A stretch of DNA of 64,000 nucleotides, taken from positions 1 through 64,000 of the forward strand of contig VSOK01000002.1 of NCBI GenBank assembly GCA_009774765.1, given 5' to 3'. Source of the DNA: Bacteroidales bacterium. Its GTDB lineage: Bacteria; Bacteroidota; Bacteroidia; Bacteroidales; UBA932. Made by a program: the position numbers and the translations under genes. Numbering within the stretch: position 1 is the stretch's first letter; each line of letters opens with the position of its first letter. This document shows positions 52,478 through 60,115 of this stretch, one piece after another. The notes under the pieces are model-generated. The model did not search any database. It saw only the letters and a program-made list of their open reading frames with translations, and was not told where the DNA came from.

Positions 52478-55210
52478 TTAATTTAGCATTTCAGGACAGT
52501 TGATGATATTCTGGGATTTGTCATAGATCAGGCGGTATGCTCCGGCACGCCATGCGAGGCAGACATCTGATGCATCAAATTCAATATTAGGATTGTCACT
52601 GATATCAAAATAATATATAAGTGTAGAAATTTTGTCGTCAATCCTTCCGTATGCGTTTGACCCGATATAGAAGCCTCTCAGTCCCCTATGGTTGTAAAGT
52701 CCTTGCGGCCACTCCTTGAGGATACGGTTTCCGTCCGCATCCCTCTGGCCTCTGATTGCAAATGCAGTCAGGTTCGTATAGTTCAAAGGGCCGTACGGGA
52801 ATTTCTTGAACGCATTGTATGACAGGTCTACACTGTACAGATACGGGAACGCTGAATCTCCGAATGTAACAGGAAGTTCCTCAAGCCTGTTATAGGTGAA
52901 ATCGAACGTCTGGGTATAAGTCAGTTTGTCCCTGTTAGGCTTTGCATAGTCAAATGCATCCCTGTCGATCTTGTTCATTCCGTTTCCGCGGAAATTGTAT
53001 ACGGACACAACGGAATTGCTGTGCGTAAATTCAAGAGGATATTCAACGAACTTGTTGCTTGCAAGACTCAGTGTCTTCACGTTTATTCCCTTGAAATTCT
53101 CACCGTTTGATATTCTGGAAATATTGTTGTAGGAGAAATCCACGGAGCCGATGGTGAATACGCTCTTGGCATCGAAGATATCAGGGAATTCCTCCAGCTG
53201 ATTATGGCTTACGGAGAAGGTCTCCACATCATCCATATTACAGAATATCTCACCTCCCTCATTGTCCGGTATTTCCTTTATTTTGTTGTAGTCAAGATAA
53301 ATCTGTACAGGAGCAACATCTTTGCCGAACCTGTCTACTCTGACTATCTCATTGTTCACTATATCCAGAAGTCCCAGTTTTATGAACCTGCTGAAATACT
53401 CACCCTTCAGCGCATCCAGCCTGTTGTTTCTGAAATACAAGATCTGTATCTTGTCACTGCTCGGACCGTTGGCCAGCTCTGACATAAGCCTGTCGCACTC
53501 TTCCGGTGTCCATTGCCCGTTGTTTCCGAGATTGATTGAAACGAGGGAAGGCAAAGCTCCCAGAGCTTCAGCTGTTTCATCAGTCATCTTGAGTTTAGGA
53601 CAGTTGTAAAGCTCAAAATCGGTCAGGGATGTCAATTGGGCAAAGGCTTCAGCACTCGGAATAGCCTCTATTTCACAATTGGCGATATAAAGGTATTCCA
53701 GTTTTGTCAGATTTCCGATTTCTTCAGGAATAGATGCAAGCCTGTTGGTGATTGTTCCTGGATTATTGTCCATAGGACGGACAACCGGTTCATCCGAAGA
53801 TGAAGCTCCGGGCCTGAACCCTTCCATAGCATATATTTTCCTCTCAGTAAAACCCTTTTCATAAAGGGCGATTTCCGGCAAGGACTGTTTCTTCTCGGCA
53901 AATCCGAAAGCGATAGGCTCAGACAGCTGGGTAAGAGGATTAAGTTCCGCCATATATTTCTTATGACGTTCCATACGGTTGCGCGACAGCATCCCTACAG
54001 ACTCCGCAGGATCGCTGGTGTCAAAATTGTTCAAATCATTGTGCGTACTGAGATACAGCTGCACCAGCTCGGTAAGCTGGCCTATTGCAGGTGACAGGTC
54101 ACCCTTGATGCCGAAATCTGTCAGATCAAGCGATGCAATACGCCCGTTGTTATGAATCCTGACTCCAGGCTGGTCTCCCCAAAGGTCCGGATCTTTATTG
54201 AAGTCCCAATTTGTACCTTCAGCATAGTTTTCTCCCCTGTAGTACCAGTTAGGACCGTCAAGAGATTTCCAGATCTCGTACAATGCATAGTAATCCTGTA
54301 TATATGGAGCATCCTTGCTCAGAGACACAGGCACCTTCACTTCATAAGTAGCGTTGTCCTTTACATTGAACACAGGTGCCGTACTTCGGTCAAAACTTCC
54401 TGTCTCAAAACTGGTCCTTGTTCCGTCAAGCAAAGTATATGACCTTACCCTGTATTCCCCGGCAGGAAGGAAAAGCAGAGAATCCGCTCTCAGAGAAGAT
54501 GTCTGGTAACCGAAGTTTTCATATTCATCATATCCGTCCGGATATATATTGCCGTCATCCTCGTCATCATTGAAATGAATCGAGAACTTTACCGGAATCC
54601 TTACAAATGAAGTCTGGACATTTGTCGATGTCCTCTCGACACGCATAGTGATATACTTAGCCTCATCGAAAGTATGGCTTTCCAGAGATCTTGTGGAAAC
54701 ATTGTCAAACTCAGACATATCCTTTACAAGGGTAAACTTCACATTACCCCTTGAAGGCACCACTGATGTCCCCACAGTAAGGTCGTGTACGGTCATTCCG
54801 CCCACTTCAACCATAAAACCAGGGTTGGCGATATCCGATACCGCCGGACCTTCATTGTCATTTTTGTCATAGACCACAAATGAAAGCACCTCATATTCTC
54901 CTGCAAGGAGCTGCAGCTTTTCGCTGCGTATTCCGTATTCTGCCTTCAGCTGGTCCGCTGCGGAAAACACAAGGGTCTGATTCAGGACAGTACCCTGATA
55001 TCTCATTGTGATTCTCGCTTTGGTAATGTCAGCCAGATAATCAATCGAAGCTGCTTTGGAGGCTGGTGAATAAGATGCCTCCTTGTACAGTTTGAACTGC
55101 ACATAACCATAATCACCGGCATCATGGGGCTCTTCTACCGAACAGCCTCCTATAGCGGCGACAGCAGATACCGCTGTCATCAGCATTATGGCAAACTTTA
55201 AAATTCTCAT
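52478..55210 (-). CDS. Large leucine-rich-repeat lipoprotein (DUF4458-like)
   Basis: This 910-residue lipoprotein (lipobox IGGC, about residue 23) starts with fimbrillin- or DUF4458-like beta domains up to about residue 300. A long leucine-rich-repeat array follows (TKLEYLYIANCEIEAIP, LTSLTDFELYNCPKLKM, LPSLVSINLGNNGQ, VETFSVSHNQLEEFPD, VKTLSLASNKFVEYP). It is expected to be exposed at the surface and to bind protein or peptide. It follows the structured element copy B by 38 bases and the hairpin at 55344-55369, so its expression may be uncoupled from the genes before it. Confidence 0.8.
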   Translation of the reverse strand: MRILKFAIMLMTAVSAVAAIGGCSVEEPHDAGDYGYVQFKLYKEASYSPASKAASIDYLADITKARITMRYQGTVLNQTLVFSAADQLKAEYGIRSEKLQLLAGEYEVLSFVVYDKNDNEGPAVSDIANPGFMVEVGGMTVHDLTVGTSVVPSRGNVKFTLVKDMSEFDNVSTRSLESHTFDEAKYITMRVERTSTNVQTSFVRIPVKFSIHFNDDEDDGNIYPDGYDEYENFGYQTSSLRADSLLFLPAGEYRVRSYTLLDGTRTSFETGSFDRSTAPVFNVKDNATYEVKVPVSLSKDAPYIQDYYALYEIWKSLDGPNWYYRGENYAEGTNWDFNKDPDLWGDQPGVRIHNNGRIASLDLTDFGIKGDLSPAIGQLTELVQLYLSTHNDLNNFDTSDPAESVGMLSRNRMERHKKYMAELNPLTQLSEPIAFGFAEKKQSLPEIALYEKGFTERKIYAMEGFRPGASSSDEPVVRPMDNNPGTITNRLASIPEEIGNLTKLEYLYIANCEIEAIPSAEAFAQLTSLTDFELYNCPKLKMTDETAEALGALPSLVSINLGNNGQWTPEECDRLMSELANGPSSDKIQILYFRNNRLDALKGEYFSRFIKLGLLDIVNNEIVRVDRFGKDVAPVQIYLDYNKIKEIPDNEGGEIFCNMDDVETFSVSHNQLEEFPDIFDAKSVFTIGSVDFSYNNISRISNGENFKGINVKTLSLASNKFVEYPLEFTHSNSVVSVYNFRGNGMNKIDRDAFDYAKPNRDKLTYTQTFDFTYNRLEELPVTFGDSAFPYLYSVDLSYNAFKKFPYGPLNYTNLTAFAIRGQRDADGNRILKEWPQGLYNHRGLRGFYIGSNAYGRIDDKISTLIYYFDISDNPNIEFDASDVCLAWRAGAYRLIYDKSQNIINCPEMLN

Positions 55211-55248
55211 ATCAAAAACTGCTCTTTTATTTTAGTTGTACCAACTAC

Positions 55249-55313
55249 AATAAATGCTGCGCCTTAGAATTATCTGAACATATTCAGTTTCTTCTCCCGG
55301 CCTGCAATTTATT
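55249..55313 (-). repeat. Structured intercistronic element, copy B
   Basis: This 65-base minus-strand element folds as AATAAAT(T)GC with GCATTTATT; internal loop AG/GCA; GCC with GGC; loop GGGA/TAA; then GAA with TTC and the apical ACTGAA/TTCAG hairpin. It lies between the DUF5003-like and DUF4458-like genes, 38 bases before the latter. The outer stem matches copy A except for an A-U in place of its G-U. Confidence 0.78.
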
Positions 55314-55343
55314 TTATATCAATTATAGTCTTTGTAAATTAAA

Positions 55344-55369
55344 CGTCCCGGACCCGAGAATCCGGGACG
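55344..55369 (-). terminator. Intra-locus hairpin after the DUF5003-like gene
   Basis: The 9-bp stem pairs CGTCCCGGA (55344-55352) with TCCGGGACG (55361-55369) around an 8-base loop, 14 bases after the stop codon. Only a T-rich stretch (TTTAATTTAC), not a clean T run, follows on the minus strand, so it may be a partial terminator or an mRNA-stabilising hairpin. Confidence 0.5.
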
Positions 55370-55382
55370 ATATGAATTTATG

Positions 55383-57392
55383 TTACAGTGAAAGCGCGCA
55401 GACAAGAATCGCCTTGACGACACCGTTTTCATCTTTGAACAGCAGAGTGCCTTCCTTGCTCTCTGCCGAATCTGCCATCAGAGCGATGCTTCCTTCTCCC
55501 ATCTTGAAGCAATAGAGCCAATCTGAATCAAGTTCATCCACAGTAACAATCTCGTCAAAAGTGAAATCGACAGAAAGCATCAGCTGAGCGCCTGACCAGG
55601 ATGTCAGCTCATAGATTACATCTGTACCATACTCAGAGGACAGCATCATAAAGGTACCGGAATTCTCATTCATCTTATTGAGTTCAGCACCGTTTGAGCT
55701 GCCGGAAAAAGCGAATGCGTCACCGCTTCCTATACTTTCATACGGATTATAGCAAACCCATATTACAGCGAAGTTTTCAGGTTTCTCCCAATCACCGGTC
55801 TGCAGGACAATGAATTTCATATCATAAGGCTCCCCGTCAAGACCGATACTGAAAGTAATCTCTTTTTTAGCCTCGTCCATACCGGAGAACTCAGCCCAAG
55901 GGCTACCGCTCTCGATAAGGCCGTCTCCGCCCGGCTCGAACAATTTGAAATTCACCATTTCCTTTCCGTATGACAATGTATACGATCCGTTTCTTTTTGT
56001 CACAGTAAGCTGGTAATAGTTTTCTGCACCGACATTCAAAATACCGTCAGCAAAAGAAATCCACTCATTCTCAGGATCAGATGCGTCAAGTTTTTCAAAT
56101 CTTGCTCCACGGGATGCGAGCTTGTCATTGTCTGCTGAAACAAGCCAGTCGTCACCGCCTGAAGTCTTGCCTTCCTGGGCAATCACAGAATATACATACT
56201 GCATATACTCTTCGTTGATCTCCGTTCCGTCAGGAGTGAAGAAATCATATTCAGGATCATCTATAACCGCTGTACCTGGAACAATAATAAGTTCAGCGGA
56301 ACGTGCTGCACCGTCATTAGGGTCAACGCTGACAGTGAAAGACCAGTCTTTGAGAACATCCTCAGGATCGTCCGGGCTCAAAGCGATATTTACCCAGCTT
56401 CCATACAGTTCTACCCCCATTGAAGTTCCGACTACGGAATACATACCGTATGAAGGATCTTTCGCTACAGCAAAAATCCTGAGTCCGTCAATTCCTTTGG
56501 CGCTTCCCCTCATAGGGAACTCCTGGAACTCACCGTTCATCTCATTAAAGTAATGTCCCTGTGCATTGAAGCGCAGTTTCTCAGACATAGTTCCGACCAT
56601 AAAGACATCCTTTACAGGATCTATGGAAAGGGTGATGTCCTTTTCAACTTCCATAGGATTGTCCGAATTGTCATTTACCACGAATACGAGCTTGCCATCA
56701 CCGCCGTCAAGAGGATATTTCGGATTGACTCCACGAAGACAGATTGCTGCAGGAACATTAGCCTTGCCTGAAGAAACATAGCGTCCATCGACAAGAACAG
56801 GCTCCGCCCATTCCGGAGTCTCTTTAAGAGACCAGTCGAAATTGGCTTCCACCTTCATGTAAATCTGGAAAATATTTCCGTCAAAATGCATATCTATGTC
56901 TGATGAAGGGGTTTCACTATATGTGTAGCCTCCTACATCATCTCCGGATTCAAATCCCTCCGAAGTCAAATTCACCTGATATAGATTGAATATCCTGTCC
57001 TTTCCGTTGCGTGTGAATACGCCTATAACCTGTTCCTTTTCTGACATCGTCATAGTAAGGGTGCACTGACGCTGCTCGAAGTCGCTTTCATCAACAAGAG
57101 CTTCGATTGTCAATGTGTGTTTGCCTGCCTGTCCGGAAGCCACAGGCACCGGTTCACCGCCTGCAATAAGACGGAAATATTGGGTATCACCGGATATCGC
57201 AACCTCCCATGACAGATTAGGGTTGATTGTCAGGGAATAAGATTTTCCAGGTTCTATGGTTTCATTTACCTGCTCAGGGAATACAGGCTCAACTTTTCCC
57301 GTATCATCTATATTCGGATCGGTACAGGAAGTCGCAAGCGTAGCAAGCCCGAAAACAAGGGCAGCTGCCATTTTCCAAAAATTTGTGTTCAT
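55383..57392 (-). CDS. DUF5003-like surface lipoprotein
   Basis: This 669-residue lipoprotein (lipobox ATSC, about residue 23) has repeated beta-sandwich segments. The first is BACON-like ('INPNLSWEVAISGDTQYFRL', 'HTLTIEALVDESDFEQRQCTLTMTM'), and similar ones follow ('KVEANFDWSLKETPEWAEPVL'). The pattern resembles DUF5003 proteins that sit behind SusD and DUF4984 proteins in Bacteroidales. It is predicted to be an accessory surface protein of the importer. The domain name is my recollection and not a search result. Confidence 0.65.
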   Translation of the reverse strand: MNTNFWKMAAALVFGLATLATSCTDPNIDDTGKVEPVFPEQVNETIEPGKSYSLTINPNLSWEVAISGDTQYFRLIAGGEPVPVASGQAGKHTLTIEALVDESDFEQRQCTLTMTMSEKEQVIGVFTRNGKDRIFNLYQVNLTSEGFESGDDVGGYTYSETPSSDIDMHFDGNIFQIYMKVEANFDWSLKETPEWAEPVLVDGRYVSSGKANVPAAICLRGVNPKYPLDGGDGKLVFVVNDNSDNPMEVEKDITLSIDPVKDVFMVGTMSEKLRFNAQGHYFNEMNGEFQEFPMRGSAKGIDGLRIFAVAKDPSYGMYSVVGTSMGVELYGSWVNIALSPDDPEDVLKDWSFTVSVDPNDGAARSAELIIVPGTAVIDDPEYDFFTPDGTEINEEYMQYVYSVIAQEGKTSGGDDWLVSADNDKLASRGARFEKLDASDPENEWISFADGILNVGAENYYQLTVTKRNGSYTLSYGKEMVNFKLFEPGGDGLIESGSPWAEFSGMDEAKKEITFSIGLDGEPYDMKFIVLQTGDWEKPENFAVIWVCYNPYESIGSGDAFAFSGSSNGAELNKMNENSGTFMMLSSEYGTDVIYELTSWSGAQLMLSVDFTFDEIVTVDELDSDWLYCFKMGEGSIALMADSAESKEGTLLFKDENGVVKAILVCALSL

Positions 57393-57453
57393 AAGTCCGT
57401 AATTTTAATGACTATAACTAATAAAAAGAGTAAGATTAAGTTTGTAGAAACGG

Positions 57454-58416
57454 TCAGAAAGCCATCTGTCCCCCAGGCTTTGTCGCCATAGTCATTCCGT
57501 CCTTCATCAACCTGTCTGCCTCCTCCTCGCTGATCCATTCCATTATGTTGTAGAAATGTCCTACCGTACCGTATTCACCGTCCAAAGTAGTGACATAGGC
57601 CCTGAAAGAGACAGTAATGTAGTTCTGGCATCCGTATATAAATGACGGATATGCCTGACTGCCTTCCACACGGATCTTGTTGTCTCCCCTGATGATACCG
57701 AATGCCGTCCATTCATCGCAGATGACCTGATCCTTCTCCACGGCTACCGTCGGAGAAGAAGGGTCTTCCGGCTCCAGTGTAAGATTGACATCATAGCCGT
57801 CATACAGCCAGTCGTGGCAGACAATCGTGTTCTTCAAAGTCTTGTGAGGCTCTGTCCATACAAGTCTGCTGGAAGAACCATCCAATGAATAATTCAGCAG
57901 ATATGTTGATGTCAGAAGACAATATCCTGAAAAATTGTTTATATCGAAAGGACAAGTCTTCAGCAATACGCATTTGGTCTCAAGACCATATTTTTCATCT
58001 GTTCCATATACCGGCATCTCAAGTTCCTCAGGTATTACAAGCCTGAGCGTAAACCCGAGAGAGTCAGTATCGCCTATGTTTTTGAACAGGCCTTCTACTT
58101 CCACTTCAGTACGGACCTGTCCGGCAGGAATGACAATCGTATTGGATTTAAGACGGTAGTGGTAGTTCTCTATCGCATTGCTGCCCCTGTCGATGATTTC
58201 CACAGCAAAAGTCCTGTCGTAGCCACGTGCCACAGTAGATATCACCGGGACACTGAAAGTTTCATTTTCAATGACCGGATAGATACCCAGAGTATCTGCG
58301 AACATTACATATTCAAGATCAGAGGAATCAAAACTGTTTTTGTCTTCCTTGCATCCGGTAATACATACGGCCGCAATCACAACAGGGATAAACAAAATTT
58401 TATAAAAACTGTTCAT
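57454..58416 (-). CDS. DUF4984-like lipoprotein
   Basis: This 320-residue lipoprotein (MNSFYKILFIPVVIAAVCITGC, lipobox ITGC) contains a DUF4843/DUF4984-type Ig-like fold: 'VMFADTLGIYPVIENETFSVPVISTVARGYDRTFAVEIIDRGSNAIENYHYRL'. The second half holds beta structure ending 'GHFYNIMEWISEEEADRLMKDG'. Such proteins are the usual gene after SusD in several loci. The start is the ATG at 58416, chosen because it begins the signal peptide; an ATG at 58434 would add six residues. Confidence 0.75.
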   Translation of the reverse strand: MNSFYKILFIPVVIAAVCITGCKEDKNSFDSSDLEYVMFADTLGIYPVIENETFSVPVISTVARGYDRTFAVEIIDRGSNAIENYHYRLKSNTIVIPAGQVRTEVEVEGLFKNIGDTDSLGFTLRLVIPEELEMPVYGTDEKYGLETKCVLLKTCPFDINNFSGYCLLTSTYLLNYSLDGSSSRLVWTEPHKTLKNTIVCHDWLYDGYDVNLTLEPEDPSSPTVAVEKDQVICDEWTAFGIIRGDNKIRVEGSQAYPSFIYGCQNYITVSFRAYVTTLDGEYGTVGHFYNIMEWISEEEADRLMKDGMTMATKPGGQMAF

Positions 58417-58444
58417 TATACCTTCGTTTATCATTTATGTTATA

Positions 58445-60028
58445 TTATAATCCTACATATCCAGGATTCTGTTCAAGATCCGTCCCTGGCGACTCTATCT
58501 CGTGATTAGGTATAGGCCATACAAAGCGGTAGTCATCAGCCTCGATTTTGAGCGAGCTGCCCTGTTCAAGAGAATTAGACTGCGGCTTGCGCTCAAAACC
58601 GCGTCCCCAACGCTTGAGGTCATTGAGACGGAAGCCTTCCATATAAAGTTCACGTACACGCTCATTTGAGATCTGGTCGAGCCAGTTCTTCTCTGTAAGG
58701 CTTATGTTTCCTCCTGTGCTGTAACGCGCCTTGCGAAGAGTCAGAAGGTCATTCTGCGCCTCTGAATAATTTTTCTGATGGCACAAAGCCTCGGCACGTA
58801 TGAGATACTGCTCAGACAGACGAAGTACCTTCGGCATATTCACGTGATAGATTCTGGCGTTGGCGATGAACGTCCTGTTGCCATAGTATTTCATAAGCAG
58901 AGGCCAGGAAAGACCATGTGCATATCCTGTCTGCTGTGTAGAGAAGAATGCAGGAGCACGAAGGTCACCGTTGTCATAAAGATTCAAGGCCCATAGAGCA
59001 GGAACATAATCAGGATAGAAATACCTGTAGTCTGTTGTATAATTCAGGAAAATCCTGCCAATCGCACCTCCGTATGAAGTTGTGGTAAAGCCTATTTTCC
59101 ATATAACCTCAAATGAGGAATCGTAATCCCAGAGATACTGGTAATAGCTTACTGCATTTCCCTGTGAATCAGTTGTATACGTAGAATTCGCATCGGCCAG
59201 GCGGAATGAGGCATTCTCATTCTCTATGACCTTGGTGGAATATTTTATGGCATCCTCCCAATTTCCCATATACAAAGCGACCCTTGCATGGATAGCGTGT
59301 GCGGCAGCCCTGCTCAACCAGATGTTGTTGTATGCATCGTCCTCCTCATTGATCATTTTCTCAGCCTTCTCAAGATCGCTCAGCACAAAATCCCAGGACT
59401 GCTTAAGAGTGGATCTGACCGCTGTCTCTTCCTTTGAGTAGGAATCACGCAGCATAACTCCAAGCTCCTGCTCAGCCTTTGCGTCATCACCTTTCGCTTC
59501 AGGATTTTCAGCCTTGTCAGTCAGAGGATAAGCCTTGCAGAAACACTTTATGAGTTCTGAATATGCAAGTGCGCGTGCACAATATATCTCACCGGTCCAG
59601 CTGTCCAGAGCATCAATCTCATCATCATTTACAAGTGAGGCACGTACGCCGCCTACTCTCTCAAGGAAAAAGTTGCACTGTCCTACAATAGTGTACAAAG
59701 CCGCATAAACAGACTCGACTTCCGCATTCGTAGTACGTATGTTCCATTGCCAGATGTCACCGTGCTGATTGGAAAAGCCGTCCACAGCATATACAAGATC
59801 CGACTGCAAGTCAGGAAGATAAGTCAGATATCCGCTATACAGTGCCGAAGACTTGAATGAGGCGTATATACCGATCAGAGTCTGTTCTGCATCCGAGAGG
59901 GTAATCATCGCATCCTTCTCAAGGATAGCATCCCCAGGGTACTTTTCAAGGCACGACGTAGCACTGACGAAAATAACGGCAGTTGCTGTCAAGCAACGTA
60001 ATATATTCTTAAATACATTCATATTCAT
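58445..60028 (-). CDS. SusD/RagB-family substrate-binding lipoprotein (locus 2)
   Basis: This 527-residue lipoprotein (lipobox ATSC, just before LEKYPGDAI) has the SusD pattern: 'DAEQTLIGIYASFKSSALYSGYLTYLPDLQSDLVYAV', 'IYCARALAYSELIKCFCKAYPLT', 'VLRLSEQYLIRAEALCHQKNYSEAQNDLLTLRKARY' and 'RVRELYMEGFRLNDLKRWGRGF'. It partners the SusC upstream. The start is taken at the ATG at 60028; 60022 is an alternative. Copy A of the structured element occupies the gap to SusC. Confidence 0.94.
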   Translation of the reverse strand: MNMNVFKNILRCLTATAVIFVSATSCLEKYPGDAILEKDAMITLSDAEQTLIGIYASFKSSALYSGYLTYLPDLQSDLVYAVDGFSNQHGDIWQWNIRTTNAEVESVYAALYTIVGQCNFFLERVGGVRASLVNDDEIDALDSWTGEIYCARALAYSELIKCFCKAYPLTDKAENPEAKGDDAKAEQELGVMLRDSYSKEETAVRSTLKQSWDFVLSDLEKAEKMINEEDDAYNNIWLSRAAAHAIHARVALYMGNWEDAIKYSTKVIENENASFRLADANSTYTTDSQGNAVSYYQYLWDYDSSFEVIWKIGFTTTSYGGAIGRIFLNYTTDYRYFYPDYVPALWALNLYDNGDLRAPAFFSTQQTGYAHGLSWPLLMKYYGNRTFIANARIYHVNMPKVLRLSEQYLIRAEALCHQKNYSEAQNDLLTLRKARYSTGGNISLTEKNWLDQISNERVRELYMEGFRLNDLKRWGRGFERKPQSNSLEQGSSLKIEADDYRFVWPIPNHEIESPGTDLEQNPGYVGL

Positions 60029-60050
60029 TGTTTTCAAACTTACGTTTTAT

Positions 60051-60115
60051 AATAAATGCTGCACCTCGGAAGAATCCGTATAAATCCGGCTTCTTCGCCC
60101 GGCTTGCAATTCATT
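60051..60115 (-). repeat. Structured intercistronic element, copy A
   Basis: This 65-base minus-strand element begins on the base after the SusC stop codon and ends 22 bases before the SusD ATG. Fold: AATGAAT(T)GC with GCATTTATT; internal loop AA/GCA; GCC with GGT; loop GGGC/CGA; hairpin GAAGAA/TTCTTC topped by CCG/CGG. It may separate expression of the barrel and the lipoprotein. Confidence 0.8.
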
